Part shown: positions 46,473 to 55,057 of the stretch, one piece after another
How positions within the stretch are numbered: position 1 is the first letter of the stretch
How the letters are laid out: each line of letters begins with the position of its first letter
Source of the DNA: Alphaproteobacteria bacterium
GTDB lineage: Bacteria > Pseudomonadota > Alphaproteobacteria > Micavibrionales > Micavibrionaceae
Assembly (NCBI GenBank): GCA_018000295.1
Contig: JAGNKE010000011.1
Location: 23,683-87,682 of the forward strand
Reading direction: 5' to 3'
DNA length: 64,000 nucleotides
Made by a program: the position numbers and the translations under genes
Notes under the pieces: generated by a model
What the model saw: only the letters and a program-made list of their open reading frames with translations
Database searches by the model: none
What the model was told of the DNA's origin: nothing

Positions 46473-47599
46473 TACGAATCCCCCTGCTTTTCAGGTTCCA
46501 TATATTTCTCGATCATCACGGCGATGTTACCGCGGCGCTGGCCGACCGGCCCCCTGAACATCGGGAAATGGCCGCAGCGCAGTTCCAGTTCCTCGTCGAT
46601 GCGGGTGTTCAGGAAAATCTGATCCCCCACTTTCCAATTCATCATCACCCCGAGCGGGACGGTGACCTCCCCCAAGATGGCCTGCACCTGAACGTCTGTC
46701 TTATAAAGCTCCTGTGTGAGGTGACTTTCCCAGATGGAGTCGCGACCGAATTTTTCGCCCATGAACATCTGGAGCAGAAGTTCGCGGATCGGCTCCAGCG
46801 TGGCGTAAGGGATCAGGATTTCCGCCCGTCCGCCGCGGTCGCCCATGTCGATTCTCAATCGTGCCAGAACGCAGGCGTTGCCGCCCTGCGAGATCGTGGC
46901 GAAACGCGGGTTGGTTTCCATGCGGTCGAGATTGAAAGTTACGGGAGAGAGGGGATCAAAAGCCGAACAGAGATCACCCAGGATCACATTAATCATGCGC
47001 TCGACCAGTTTGCTCTCAATCGTCGTGTAGGGGCGGCCCTCGACGCGGATGGAGGGTGTGCCCTTGCGGCCGCCGAGCAGAACATCGACGATGGAATATA
47101 TCAGGGCGCTGTCGGTGACGAGAAGCCCCTGATTGTCCCACTCCTCCGCCTTGAAGACCGAGAGCATGGCGGGAAGCGGGATGGAGTTCATGTAATCGCC
47201 GAAACGGACGGTCGAGACCTGATCGAGGCTGACCTCCACATTGTCGCTGGTCAGATTGCGAAGGGTGGTGGACATCAGGCGCACGAGGCGGTCGAACACG
47301 ATGTCGAGCATCGGCAGGCGCTCGTAATTCACCATCGCCGAATTAATCAGGGCCATCACGCCCGAGGTCTCGGCGCCCAGCCCGGTGTCGTCGTCGAAGC
47401 CCAGAAGGCTGTCGATTTCATCCTGATTGAGAATACGGGTGTTTCCGCCCTCCCCCTCCGCGACCTCCGCGCTCGGAACGGTATCGGCCTTATCATCTGC
47501 TGGAGCCCCGTCTTCAGATGCCATGGATTCCCATTGCTCCATCATCGCCTTTTCTTCGGCGCTCATTTTTTCTACTTCGTCGGTGCCAGCTTCGCTCAT
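46472..47599 (-). CDS. fliM: Flagellar motor switch protein FliM
   Basis: The 375-residue C-ring protein has the CheY-binding peptide ILNQDEIDSLLGFDD near residue 58 after an acidic N-terminal extension. The middle domain contains NYERLPMLDIVFDRLVR and the C-terminal domain contains LRCGHFPMFRGPVG. It leads the fliM-DUF6468-motE unit. A sigma-54 type promoter lies about 90 bp upstream. Confidence 0.96.
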   Translation of the reverse strand: MSEAGTDEVEKMSAEEKAMMEQWESMASEDGAPADDKADTVPSAEVAEGEGGNTRILNQDEIDSLLGFDDDTGLGAETSGVMALINSAMVNYERLPMLDIVFDRLVRLMSTTLRNLTSDNVEVSLDQVSTVRFGDYMNSIPLPAMLSVFKAEEWDNQGLLVTDSALIYSIVDVLLGGRKGTPSIRVEGRPYTTIESKLVERMINVILGDLCSAFDPLSPVTFNLDRMETNPRFATISQGGNACVLARLRIDMGDRGGRAEILIPYATLEPIRELLLQMFMGEKFGRDSIWESHLTQELYKTDVQVQAILGEVTVPLGVMMNWKVGDQIFLNTRIDEELELRCGHFPMFRGPVGQRRGNIAVMIEKYMEPEKQGDS

Positions 47600-47689
47600 T
47601 TTTGGGATTCGTGCGGTTGTTTACGCCCTGAAGTTTGATACGGATTTAAGTTCTTACCATGAAAGGCCGATGGCCTGAATCATTAATAT

Positions 47690-47705
47690 AGCAAAAATCG
47701 TTCCG
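47690..47705 (-). promoter_or_regulatory. Sigma-54 promoter candidate upstream of fliM
   Basis: On the minus strand the sequence is CGGAAC GATTT TTGCT, with GG and GC separated by exactly ten bases, close to the TGGCAC-N5-TTGC consensus. It lies about 90 bp from the fliM ATG in the 145-bp fliM-fliL gap. Confidence 0.65.
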
Positions 47706-47744
47706 TGAAAAAATGCAGGAATGGCGGAAATGCGGAATAACGCC

Positions 47745-48365
47745 CTACTGAATCAGGATTTCCTGAAACAGCACGTCCTTGATCTTGACCGGGGCGGCGG
47801 CCTGATTCACACGCGAGAGCAATTCCATTTGCAAACGGTAGATTCCCGCGGAGCCGCGCAAATCCCTGACTCTCAATTCCCGCAGGTAGGTCTGAAACTG
47901 ATCGACCACACGCGGAGTTACCGCCTCGACCGCCGGTTTGTCGGCGGGATTTTCCAGTTCGAGTTGGACAGTCAGGCGCAGATAGCGCGGCGATCCATCG
48001 TCGCTTTCGAGGTTCACGATCATGGTCGGTATTTCCAGAAAGGCGCCGCCTGCTTCGCCGTGGCCGCCTTCCGCCGCCTCCCCGTGACCGCCTTCCGCCG
48101 GGGCGCCGTGTCCACCCTCCGCCGGGGCCGCGCCATGCTCCCCTTCAGCCGCCGCGTGTTCACCTCCCTCCTCCGTTTTCGCGCCAAGAAGCGAATCCAG
48201 CATTCCGGTAAAATACAGACCTGCACCGCCGCCGAGCAGAAGGACTACGGGAATTACGATCATTAGAATTTTTTTGAGGCCAGCCTTGGATTTTTCCCCG
48301 TCCGCAGGCTGCCCTTCCGCACCCTCTTCTGCGCCTTCCTTCGGTTCTTCTTCGTCTTTTGCCAT
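47745..48365 (-). CDS. fliL: Flagellar basal body-associated protein FliL
   Basis: The 206-residue protein has an N-terminal charged stretch, a membrane helix (ILMIVIPVVLLLGGGAGLYF, about 32-51), a repetitive Gly/His/Glu/Ala segment with repeated GGHG (about 70-115), and the FliL periplasmic domain (FLEIPTMIVNLESDDGSPRYL, then LLSRVNQAAAPVKIKDVLFQ). FliL sits around the stator. The GGHG repeats add His residues, an oddity for the family. Confidence 0.92.
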   Translation of the reverse strand: MAKDEEEPKEGAEEGAEGQPADGEKSKAGLKKILMIVIPVVLLLGGGAGLYFTGMLDSLLGAKTEEGGEHAAAEGEHGAAPAEGGHGAPAEGGHGEAAEGGHGEAGGAFLEIPTMIVNLESDDGSPRYLRLTVQLELENPADKPAVEAVTPRVVDQFQTYLRELRVRDLRGSAGIYRLQMELLSRVNQAAAPVKIKDVLFQEILIQ

Positions 48366-48531
48366 GCCGTTGTCTTGCCAGAAAAAAGTTATATGGGTGT
48401 CTATAACTCAGGAAGTTCAACTATAAAACAAAGTGCGCGTCGCGTCTAACCCGCATGGACAAGTATCCATAAGGAATTTATCCTCGTAAAAGATGTCTCT
48501 ATTTCCGGTATTTCCTAGCCTCCGATCTTTT

Positions 48532-48547
48532 TGGCACGATCCCTGCA
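48532..48547 (+). promoter_or_regulatory. Sigma-54 promoter candidate upstream of flgF
   Basis: The sequence TGGCAC GATCC CTGCA has GG and GC separated by ten bases and a perfect TGGCAC -24 element. It lies 86 bp from the flgF ATG in the 267-bp divergent region between fliL and flgF, otherwise without a gene. Confidence 0.8.
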
Positions 48548-48632
48548 TTGCTGTTTCCAGAACATAAAGGCGTAAGAAAACGCCAAACAGATGCGCCAAA
48601 GAAAGCGTGTCGTGGGATAAGGATGCGTAAAC

Positions 48633-49355
48633 ATGGAAAACACACTCTATCTCGGGCTGTCCCGGCAGATTGTGCTTCAGAATAATCTGGATATCGTCGC
48701 GAATAATATCGCGAACGTGAACACGAACGGTTTTCGTGAGCAAAGCCCTGTCTTCGAGGAATATCTTGCCGACCCGAGGGGCAACGGCGACCCTTTGTCG
48801 TTCGTGCTGGATTACGGACAATATCAGAACACCGCCCCCGGCTCGATCACGCAGACCGGGAACGATATGAACGTTGCGCTCAACGGGCCGGGGTTTCTGG
48901 CCGTGCAACTGCCGGACGGATCGACCGGCTATACACGCGACGGGAATTTCCTGAAAACCGCCGACGGAACGCTGGTCAACAGCGCGGGCTATCCGCTGCT
49001 GGGCAGCGGCGGACCGATCACCGTTCCGGCGGACTCTACCGAATTCGTCGTGGACGAACGCGGCGTGCTTTCCAACCAGAGCGGACAGATCGGACGGTTG
49101 AGGGTTGTCGAATTCGAAAACCTGCAGAGCCTCAAACCCAAGGGCAATAATGCCTATACGACCTCCTCGCCCGAGCAGGAGGCCGCGAATACGGTTGTCC
49201 GGCAAGGGTATCTGGAGGGGTCGAACGTCCAGCCCGTCGTTGAGATTACGCGCATGATCAAAATCCTGCGGCATTTTCAAAGTGTGCAGCGAATGCTGGA
49301 GGTCGAGCATGATCGGCAGCGCAACGCGATTCAAAAACTGACCGGCGGAAGCTGA
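48633..49355 (+). CDS. flgF: Flagellar rod/hook protein FlgF
   Basis: The 240-residue rod protein has the N-terminal NNLDIVANNIANVNTNGFRE pattern, the middle GPGFLAVQLPDGSTGYTRDG, and the C-terminal helix QSVQRMLEVEHDRQR. It lies first in flgF-flgG-flgA-flgH, with AAGGA upstream of the ATG. Confidence 0.95.
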   Translation: MENTLYLGLSRQIVLQNNLDIVANNIANVNTNGFREQSPVFEEYLADPRGNGDPLSFVLDYGQYQNTAPGSITQTGNDMNVALNGPGFLAVQLPDGSTGYTRDGNFLKTADGTLVNSAGYPLLGSGGPITVPADSTEFVVDERGVLSNQSGQIGRLRVVEFENLQSLKPKGNNAYTTSSPEQEAANTVVRQGYLEGSNVQPVVEITRMIKILRHFQSVQRMLEVEHDRQRNAIQKLTGGS

Positions 49356-49400
49356 GATGAACATGGACAACAGAATGGATTTTAAAGAAGGAGTAAGCTC

Positions 49401-50186
49401 ATGAGATCCCTTGATATCGGCGCAACCGGCATGATGGCGCAACAGACCAACGTGGACGTGATATCGAACAATATCGCCAACATGACCACGACGGGCTACA
49501 AGCGCCAACGGGCCGCGTTTCAGGATCTGATCTATCAAACCTTGAACCGACCCGGCGCGACGTCCTCCGATGCCGGAACGACAGTCCCCTCGGGACTGCA
49601 GGTCGGGCTGGGCGTCAAGACGGGCGCGGTCTACCGCGAACATTCGCAAGGGCCGGTGGAGATGACGGAAAACGATCTGGACCTGGCCATTCTCGGGCGC
49701 GGGTTTTTTCAGGTCGAATTGCCGAACGGCGAGACCGCCTATACGCGTGACGGCACATTCCAGATCAACGAGAACGGCGAGGTCGTGACCGTGCAGGGCT
49801 ACCGTGTGCTGCCGGGCATTACCATTCCGGCCAACGCGACGGGGATCGACGTCAGCGCCTCGGGCGAAATTCAGGTCACGATCGCCAATCAGGTCGCCAC
49901 GCAGAATCTTGGGCAACTTCAGCTTGCCGATTTCATCAATCCGGCCGGACTTGAAGCCATCGGCAATAATTTCCTTCTGGAGACAACGGCTTCGGCGGCC
50001 CCTGTCGTCGGCAACCCGAACGCTGATAATTTCGGGCTGATCGAACAGGGCGCGCTGGAACGGTCCAACGTGGACGTCGTTTCGGAGATCACCGAACTGA
50101 TTACCGCGCAGCGTTCGTACGAAATGAATTCCAACGTGATTTCCACCAGCGACGAGATGCTGCAGACGATCACGCAACTCCGCTAA
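49401..50186 (+). CDS. flgG: Flagellar distal rod protein FlgG
   Basis: The 261-residue rod protein has NVDVISNNIANMTTTGYKRQ at the N-terminus, GRGFFQVELPNGETAYTRDG in the middle, and ITAQRSYEMNSNVI at the C-terminus. A strong GAAGGAG ribosome-binding site precedes it. It follows flgF by 45 bp. Confidence 0.96.
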   Translation: MRSLDIGATGMMAQQTNVDVISNNIANMTTTGYKRQRAAFQDLIYQTLNRPGATSSDAGTTVPSGLQVGLGVKTGAVYREHSQGPVEMTENDLDLAILGRGFFQVELPNGETAYTRDGTFQINENGEVVTVQGYRVLPGITIPANATGIDVSASGEIQVTIANQVATQNLGQLQLADFINPAGLEAIGNNFLLETTASAAPVVGNPNADNFGLIEQGALERSNVDVVSEITELITAQRSYEMNSNVISTSDEMLQTITQLR

Positions 50187-50219
50187 CCGCTCGGATAAGG
50201 GCATGGAGAGAGGCCTGAC

Positions 50220-51188
50220 ATGACGAAGATTTTGAAACGTTCCCAAACGGACAGACATCGTATGGCTGCGGCTTTGTGGCTGCTGACCTTTATGGTGATG
50301 CTGGCGGTGCCCGTCTATGCGAACGGGGCCATGGGGGTCAAGGAAAACGTCGTCGTTACAGGTAATAACATCACGGTGGGAGACGTCTTTTATGGGCTGG
50401 AGCGCGATCATGACCGCGTTCTGGGCGTCTCTCCTCGACCCGGTCAGGATATGGTGCTAAACGCCCGCACGTTGCTGCGGATTGCGATTGCCCTTGACCT
50501 TCCGTGGCGGCCCGCGGGTAGCAGCGATCAGGTCACCATCCGGCGCGAGGCGACGATCATCGGGCAAAACATGATTGAGGATCATCTCAAGACCGCTATT
50601 GCCCACGAGGGTTTTGGGGGAGCGTTTTCTGTCCGGATTCCCACGGATTACGGGCAGATTGTTTTGCCCCGTGAAGAAAAGGCCAGCCTTGATGTCACCC
50701 AAGTTTCCCTGAACCGCAGCAACAACACGTTCGAGGCGACTATTGCGGCGCCGTCGGCTGATAACCCGATTCAGAAATTTCAGGTCAGCGGCACGATCCA
50801 TCCGCTGATTACGGTTCCGGTGCTGAAAGAGAATATCCAGAACGGACACGTCATTGGCATTGAGGATCTCGACTACATTCAGGTCGAGGAAGCGAATTTC
50901 CTGAACGGAACGATCGTGGACGATCAAGCTCTGGTCGGCATGACGCCCCGGCGGTTCGGGGTTGCCGGACGGCCTTTGCGGGCGGGCGACCTGATGGCCC
51001 CTAAAATCGTTTCCCGTGGCGATCTTGTCACCATGATTTTGGATGACGGCGTTCTTAACCTGACCGCCAAGGGCAAGGCTCTGGAAAACGGTTCGAAGGG
51101 CGAAACCATCCGGATCGTCAATACGTCCAGCAATATTACGATTGAAGCGATTGTTACCGGCATTAACGAGGTCCGAGTCGCTCAATGA
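50220..51188 (+). CDS. flgA: Flagellar P-ring chaperone FlgA
   Basis: The 322-residue periplasmic chaperone has a membrane-targeting start (ALWLLTFMVMLAVPVYANG) and an SAF domain near the C-terminus (ITVPVLKENIQNGHVIGIED, RRFGVAGRPLRAGDL). It is longer than the enteric FlgA of about 220 residues, with an N-terminal extension usual for alphaproteobacteria. It lies 33 bp after flgG. Confidence 0.92.
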   Translation: MTKILKRSQTDRHRMAAALWLLTFMVMLAVPVYANGAMGVKENVVVTGNNITVGDVFYGLERDHDRVLGVSPRPGQDMVLNARTLLRIAIALDLPWRPAGSSDQVTIRREATIIGQNMIEDHLKTAIAHEGFGGAFSVRIPTDYGQIVLPREEKASLDVTQVSLNRSNNTFEATIAAPSADNPIQKFQVSGTIHPLITVPVLKENIQNGHVIGIEDLDYIQVEEANFLNGTIVDDQALVGMTPRRFGVAGRPLRAGDLMAPKIVSRGDLVTMILDDGVLNLTAKGKALENGSKGETIRIVNTSSNITIEAIVTGINEVRVAQ

Positions 51189-51222
51189 TGTTTTCTGAGT
51201 AACCCACTAAGAGAGGTGTGGA

Positions 51223-51978
51223 ATGTGTAAACGAAACGGATTGAACAAAGTTTTGATTTCTGCTGCGGCCTGCGCCCTGATGACGGGGTGCGCGACGGCG
51301 GACCGCCTTTCCAAAGTCGGCGAGGCGCCGGCCATGTCCAGCATCTCCAACCCGGTGACACAGGACGGGTATCAGCCCGTGAGCCTGCCAATGCCTGCGC
51401 CACAAAAAGTTCTCCGCGAGAAAAACTCCCTCTGGCAGTCTGACCGCGTTACGTTTTTCAAAGATCAACGAGCGAGTAATATCGGGGATGTCATCACCGT
51501 TCTGATCAATATCAAGGATGAGGCCGAGCTCGATAACACCACGCAGCGCACCCGCACCAGCACCGAAGGCGCAGGGCTTGATGCCATGCTGGGCTATGAG
51601 CAAGCCCTCAACAGGGTTTTGCCGCAGGCGGTGGATAACACCAATCTCGCGCAGTTCGATTCAAGCTCCAACCACCGCGGCTCAGGCAGCATTGAGCGCG
51701 AGGACGAAATCACAATGCGGATGGCGGCGCTGATTACTCAGGTTCTGCCCAACGGGAATATGGTTATTCACGGCAAGCAGGAAGTGCTGGTGAATTACGA
51801 GAAAAGAATTCTGGCGATTGACGGCGTGATCCGGCCCGAGGATATCGGGGTGCAGAACACCGTCAGCTATGACCAGATCGCGGAGGCGCGGATTATCTAC
51901 GGCGGCGAGGGCCAGATTTCAGATATGCAGCAGCCGCGCTATGGACAACAGATTTATGACGTCATCTTCCCGTTCTAA
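51223..51978 (+). CDS. flgH: Flagellar L-ring lipoprotein FlgH
   Basis: The 251-residue lipoprotein builds the outer-membrane L ring. Its signal ends in the lipobox LMTGC near residue 25. The FlgH core ASNIGDVITVLINIKDEAELD and MAALITQVLPNGNMVIHGKQ are clear. It closes the flgFGAH unit. A strong terminator lies about 100 bp downstream. Confidence 0.95.
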   Translation: MCKRNGLNKVLISAAACALMTGCATADRLSKVGEAPAMSSISNPVTQDGYQPVSLPMPAPQKVLREKNSLWQSDRVTFFKDQRASNIGDVITVLINIKDEAELDNTTQRTRTSTEGAGLDAMLGYEQALNRVLPQAVDNTNLAQFDSSSNHRGSGSIEREDEITMRMAALITQVLPNGNMVIHGKQEVLVNYEKRILAIDGVIRPEDIGVQNTVSYDQIAEARIIYGGEGQISDMQQPRYGQQIYDVIFPF

Positions 51979-52013
51979 TCTGATTTCGTGAGCGAATCCC
52001 GGAGTCAGGCCAC

Positions 52014-52034
52014 GGAGCCTTCTTTGAAGGCTCC
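52014..52034 (+). other. Hairpin after flgH
   Basis: The sequence GGAGCCTTC TTT GAAGGCTCC forms a nine-base-pair stem with a three-base loop, 36 bp after flgH. No T-run follows, so it may stabilise the mRNA end or pause RNA polymerase before the terminator. Confidence 0.55.
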
Positions 52035-52079
52035 GGAACGGCGGGTGGTGTCATACCTTACCCACCGATTGAACTTAAA

Positions 52080-52118
52080 AGCCGGTTACAGATTACTCTG
52101 TGACCGGCTCTTTTTTTG
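52080..52118 (+). terminator. Intrinsic terminator after flgH
   Basis: The arms AGCCGGTTACAG and CTGTGACCGGCT pair over twelve bases with one G-U pair, followed by CTTTTTTTG. It ends the flgFGAH unit. The facing dksA stop at 52136 means it also bounds the convergent gene. Confidence 0.93.
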
Positions 52119-52135
52119 TGTCCGTGAGCTTATGA

Positions 52136-52570
52136 TTACTCGTCGCGTTTGGTGCGTTCGAGGCGCTCGTGGCGCTCCTGCGCTTCCAGGGAGAGGGTCG
52201 CAATCGGTCTGGCCTTCAAGCGGGGGATAGAGATCGGTTCGCCTGTTTCCTCGCAGAAGCCGTATTCGCCCAGATCAATGGCTTCAAGCGCAGAATTGAT
52301 CTTGCTGATGAGCTTGCGCTCGCGGTCGCGGGTGCGGAGTTCGAGGGCATGGTCGGTTTCCGCCGAGGCGCGGTCAGCCATATCGGGTTTCTGAAGTTCC
52401 GTCCCCTGCAGGGTCTCTTGAATCGTATGTTCCGATTCCTTGAGAAGCTCGGTGCGCCAGGCGATGAGCTTCTGGCGGAAATATTCAAGCATGACCGGAT
52501 TCATAAAGCCGTTTTTATCTTTTTCCGGGTCGTATTTTGGAGGAATAGTTACTGCCGTCGCTGTCTTCAT
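52136..52570 (-). CDS. dksA: RNA polymerase-binding protein DksA, one-cysteine type
   Basis: The 144-residue DksA binds the secondary channel of RNA polymerase and works with ppGpp. The coiled coil (about 40-110) includes DMADRASAETDHALELRTRDR, with the Asp pair at its tip. The zinc-finger region YGFCEETGEPISIPRLKARPIATL keeps only one of the four cysteines, as in other alphaproteobacterial members. The gene stands alone between flagellar units. Confidence 0.9.
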   Translation of the reverse strand: MKTATAVTIPPKYDPEKDKNGFMNPVMLEYFRQKLIAWRTELLKESEHTIQETLQGTELQKPDMADRASAETDHALELRTRDRERKLISKINSALEAIDLGEYGFCEETGEPISIPRLKARPIATLSLEAQERHERLERTKRDE

Positions 52571-52707
52571 CTCTCTCTTATTTCCCTAAAAAATTTGTAC
52601 GCCATAGAATTTTAAAACTGAAAAGTTATAGGGGGAAGAGACCTTAAAGACAAGAAAATATCTTTTTCCTGCAGGATTATTATAGAAAATACAAGGAAAA
52701 GCGCCGC

Positions 52708-53136
52708 TCAGGCGCCCATGGCCACCCGCATTTTGGCCAGTTCAACCTGTGCCCGGAGGTCGATTTCATCCATAATATCGGTGAGCTTGGGATCCTGTAT
52801 CTTTTCGCGGTGGGAGGCGACGATATCCGCAATATCAATCATATGGCCGACCGTCAGGGTGCCGTTGAGCATAGCGAGGCGGATTTTCTCCAGCCCATCG
52901 ATGATCTTGTCCGAGCGGTCCTGCATCCGGCGGCGGGCGGCGCGCTCAGTCGGGTCTTCGGCGGCCTGAACGGCGAGAAGAGAATCGACATTCGTAATCG
53001 CCCTGGCCGTCGAGACCGAAGAGGCCTCCTGACCGGATTTAATATACTGGCTGAAGTCCACACTATCGGCGCCGGACGCCGAGGATTTCCGGGATTGTGA
53101 GGTGGACTGGGATTTCTTTGGCCCCTCGACCTTCAT
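52708..53136 (-). CDS. fliX: Flagellar assembly regulator FliX
   Basis: The 142-residue protein matches FliX, with MQDRSDKIIDGLEKIRLAML near residue 70 and the conserved end DEIDLRAQVELAKMRVA. In Caulobacter FliX links class II assembly to the sigma-54 activator FlbD. It is divergent from flgI, whose upstream region carries a sigma-54 site, which fits that role. Confidence 0.93.
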   Translation of the reverse strand: MKVEGPKKSQSTSQSRKSSASGADSVDFSQYIKSGQEASSVSTARAITNVDSLLAVQAAEDPTERAARRRMQDRSDKIIDGLEKIRLAMLNGTLTVGHMIDIADIVASHREKIQDPKLTDIMDEIDLRAQVELAKMRVAMGA

Positions 53137-53469
53137 GACTTTTCCTTTCTCTTGCGAGCGAATCTTTTCGTAGCTGATGTTAATATTTTACGCCTTATAG
53201 TAAGCGCTTTGCAAGCGGGTAAGAATTGCCTAGTTCTTCGAAGGGGTTGCGGCAAAATTATCCTGATTTTTTTCCACAGAATCCCTGTTGCGAAAAATTT
53301 GATGAAAATTCTTGGATTTTTTGTTGCGCGAAACTGGCACGGGTTTCGCAAGTTGTGACTCGGGTGGCGTTGTTTTTGAGTTACGGAAATTATCTTCACT
53401 CATCAAGAACGCCTCCCGAGGACAAACGGCCTTTATGACGTTGCCACTTTGAACGCTTAGTAGGGTGTT
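53137..53469. other. 333-bp intergenic region between fliX and flgI, with a sigma-54 promoter candidate
   Basis: The region must carry the divergent promoters of fliX and flgI. A sigma-54 site lies at 53335-53350. A short basic minus-strand frame (53133-53399) looks fortuitous. I see no other gene, terminator or repeat. Confidence 0.6.
53335..53350 (+). promoter_or_regulatory. Sigma-54 promoter candidate upstream of flgI
   Basis: The sequence TGGCAC GGGTT TCGCA has GG and GC separated by ten bases and a perfect TGGCAC element, 120 bp from the flgI ATG. The TTGC half is only TCGC. Confidence 0.7.
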
Positions 53470-54678
53470 ATGCTGAAAACGGCAAAACAAAAACTTAAAA
53501 CTCAACGGACCGTAAAAGGTCCGAATAATAAAATACGCTCGGTGGGTATCCGGTCGCCAATTCTCAGAATTTTGGGATTCGCGCTGGTGGCCGGACCCTT
53601 TTTGCTTGCCAGCGTACAAGAAAGCTGGGCAAAAACCTCGCGCATCAAGGATATCGTCGATATCGAAGGCGTGCGGGAAAACCAGCTGGTCGGATACGGG
53701 CTTGTCGTCGGGCTGAACGGCACGGGCGATGGATTGAGCAACTCCCCGTTCACCGAGCAGAGTTTGATCGCCATGCTGGAACGGCTGGGCGTCAATATCC
53801 GCGGCGAGAATATGAATACCGGCAACGTGGCCGCCGTTATGGTCACCTCCACCCTGCCCCCCTTTACGAATCAAGGTTCCCGCATTGACGTGAATGTTTC
53901 CGCCCTGGGTGATGCCAAAAGCCTGCAGGGCGGGACGCTTCTTGTGACGCCCCTTATTGCCGCCGACGGAGAAGTCTATGCCGTCGCGCAGGGCGAAGTG
54001 AATATCTCTGGTTTCGCCGCTGAGGGCGAGGCGGAAAGCGTCACGCAGAACGTGCCCACGGCGGGACGAATTCCCTCGGGCGCGATTGTGGAGCGCGAAA
54101 TTAACTTTGAAATGGAAGAATTGCAGGAAGTGCGTCTCGGTCTGCGGAATCCTGATTTCACCACCGCTCGCCGGATCGCACAGGCGATCAACGGCTTTAC
54201 GGGTACGCAGCTTGCCACCGCTGAGAATTCGGCCAGCGTTATTCTTAAACGGCCCGCCGACTATCAGGGGTCTATCACTGACCTTATTACCGATGTCGAA
54301 CTTCTGCCTGTTCAACCTGACCAGCCCGCCAAAGTTGTGATCAGTGAGCGATCCGGAGTCATCGTTATGGGCGCGGACGTGCGGGTCAGCTCCGTGGCGA
54401 TTGCCCAAGGCAATTTGACTTTGAAGATTACTGAGACCCCGCAAGTCTCGCAGGCCAATCCCTTCGCCGACCAGGGTGAGACCGTGATCGTTCCGCGCAG
54501 CGATGTCTCCGCCAATGTCGGCGAGGATGTGAAACTGGCGGTGCTGGATTCGGGCGTGACGTTGCAGGAACTCGTCACCAGCTTGAACAAGCTGGGCGTC
54601 AAGCCCCGCGACATTATTACCATCCTGCAAGCCATCAAGACCGCCGGCGCTCTGCAGGCCGAAATCGAGGTGATGTGA
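53470..54678 (+). CDS. flgI: Flagellar P-ring protein FlgI
   Basis: The 402-residue protein forms the periplasmic P ring. A long basic n-region (first 30 residues) precedes a signal core ILGFALVAGPFLLASV with cleavage at SWA. The FlgI pattern ENQLVGYGLVVGLNGTGDG and NVSALGDAKSLQGGTLLVTP is clear. Its stop overlaps the next start (TGATG), so the following genes are coupled. Confidence 0.95.
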   Translation: MLKTAKQKLKTQRTVKGPNNKIRSVGIRSPILRILGFALVAGPFLLASVQESWAKTSRIKDIVDIEGVRENQLVGYGLVVGLNGTGDGLSNSPFTEQSLIAMLERLGVNIRGENMNTGNVAAVMVTSTLPPFTNQGSRIDVNVSALGDAKSLQGGTLLVTPLIAADGEVYAVAQGEVNISGFAAEGEAESVTQNVPTAGRIPSGAIVEREINFEMEELQEVRLGLRNPDFTTARRIAQAINGFTGTQLATAENSASVILKRPADYQGSITDLITDVELLPVQPDQPAKVVISERSGVIVMGADVRVSSVAIAQGNLTLKITETPQVSQANPFADQGETVIVPRSDVSANVGEDVKLAVLDSGVTLQELVTSLNKLGVKPRDIITILQAIKTAGALQAEIEVM

Positions 54679-55046
54679 TGGATAATCTTGTGCCCAACAC
54701 CAATCTTGGCATGATCCAGCTCTCGCAGATGGACGGGGTGCGGATCAGCGATCAACTGGCCGCCGCGAAGAACGCTAAGAAAATCGACGAAGTCGCTCAA
54801 GAATTTGAAGCCGTCTTTATTACCGAAATGATGAAGCCGATGTTCGAGGGGCTGTCCACCGATGAAACCTTCGGCGGCGGCAAGGGTGAGGAAATTTTCC
54901 GCGGCCTCCTGCTCCAGGAGTACGGCAAGAAAATTGCACAGACCCATACGATCGGACTTTCGGCACAGCTTAAGGCCGAGCTTTTGCGGCAGCAGGAAAT
55001 GCAATCGCAGGCCGAGACCACTTCTCCAGCGTTAGAAAAAAAGTAA
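54678..55046 (+). CDS. Rod-binding protein, FlgJ N-terminal type
   Basis: The 122-residue product matches the rod-binding domain of FlgJ, without the muramidase half: VAQEFEAVFITEMMKPM near residue 40, and a KGEEIFRGLLLQEYG segment. Stand-alone FlgJ-N proteins (also called CheL) are normal in alphaproteobacteria. I start at ATG 54678. GTG 54675 is the alternative. Confidence 0.9.
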   Translation: MDNLVPNTNLGMIQLSQMDGVRISDQLAAAKNAKKIDEVAQEFEAVFITEMMKPMFEGLSTDETFGGGKGEEIFRGLLLQEYGKKIAQTHTIGLSAQLKAELLRQQEMQSQAETTSPALEKK

Positions 55047-55057
55047 GGGAGTATTTG

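Noticed and set aside
48352..48382. GG-N10-GC match on the minus strand at the fliL start
   Set aside because: It ends at the start codon itself, so transcription would begin inside fliL.
48417..50411. 664-residue minus-strand frame
   Set aside because: It covers flgF and flgG in antisense and lacks any domain.
53133..53399. 88-residue minus-strand frame between fliX and flgI
   Set aside because: It is very basic, has no motif, and covers the likely flgI promoter.
53230..54630. 466-residue minus-strand frame
   Set aside because: It is antisense to flgI, has a composition typical of shadow frames, and has no ribosome-binding site.
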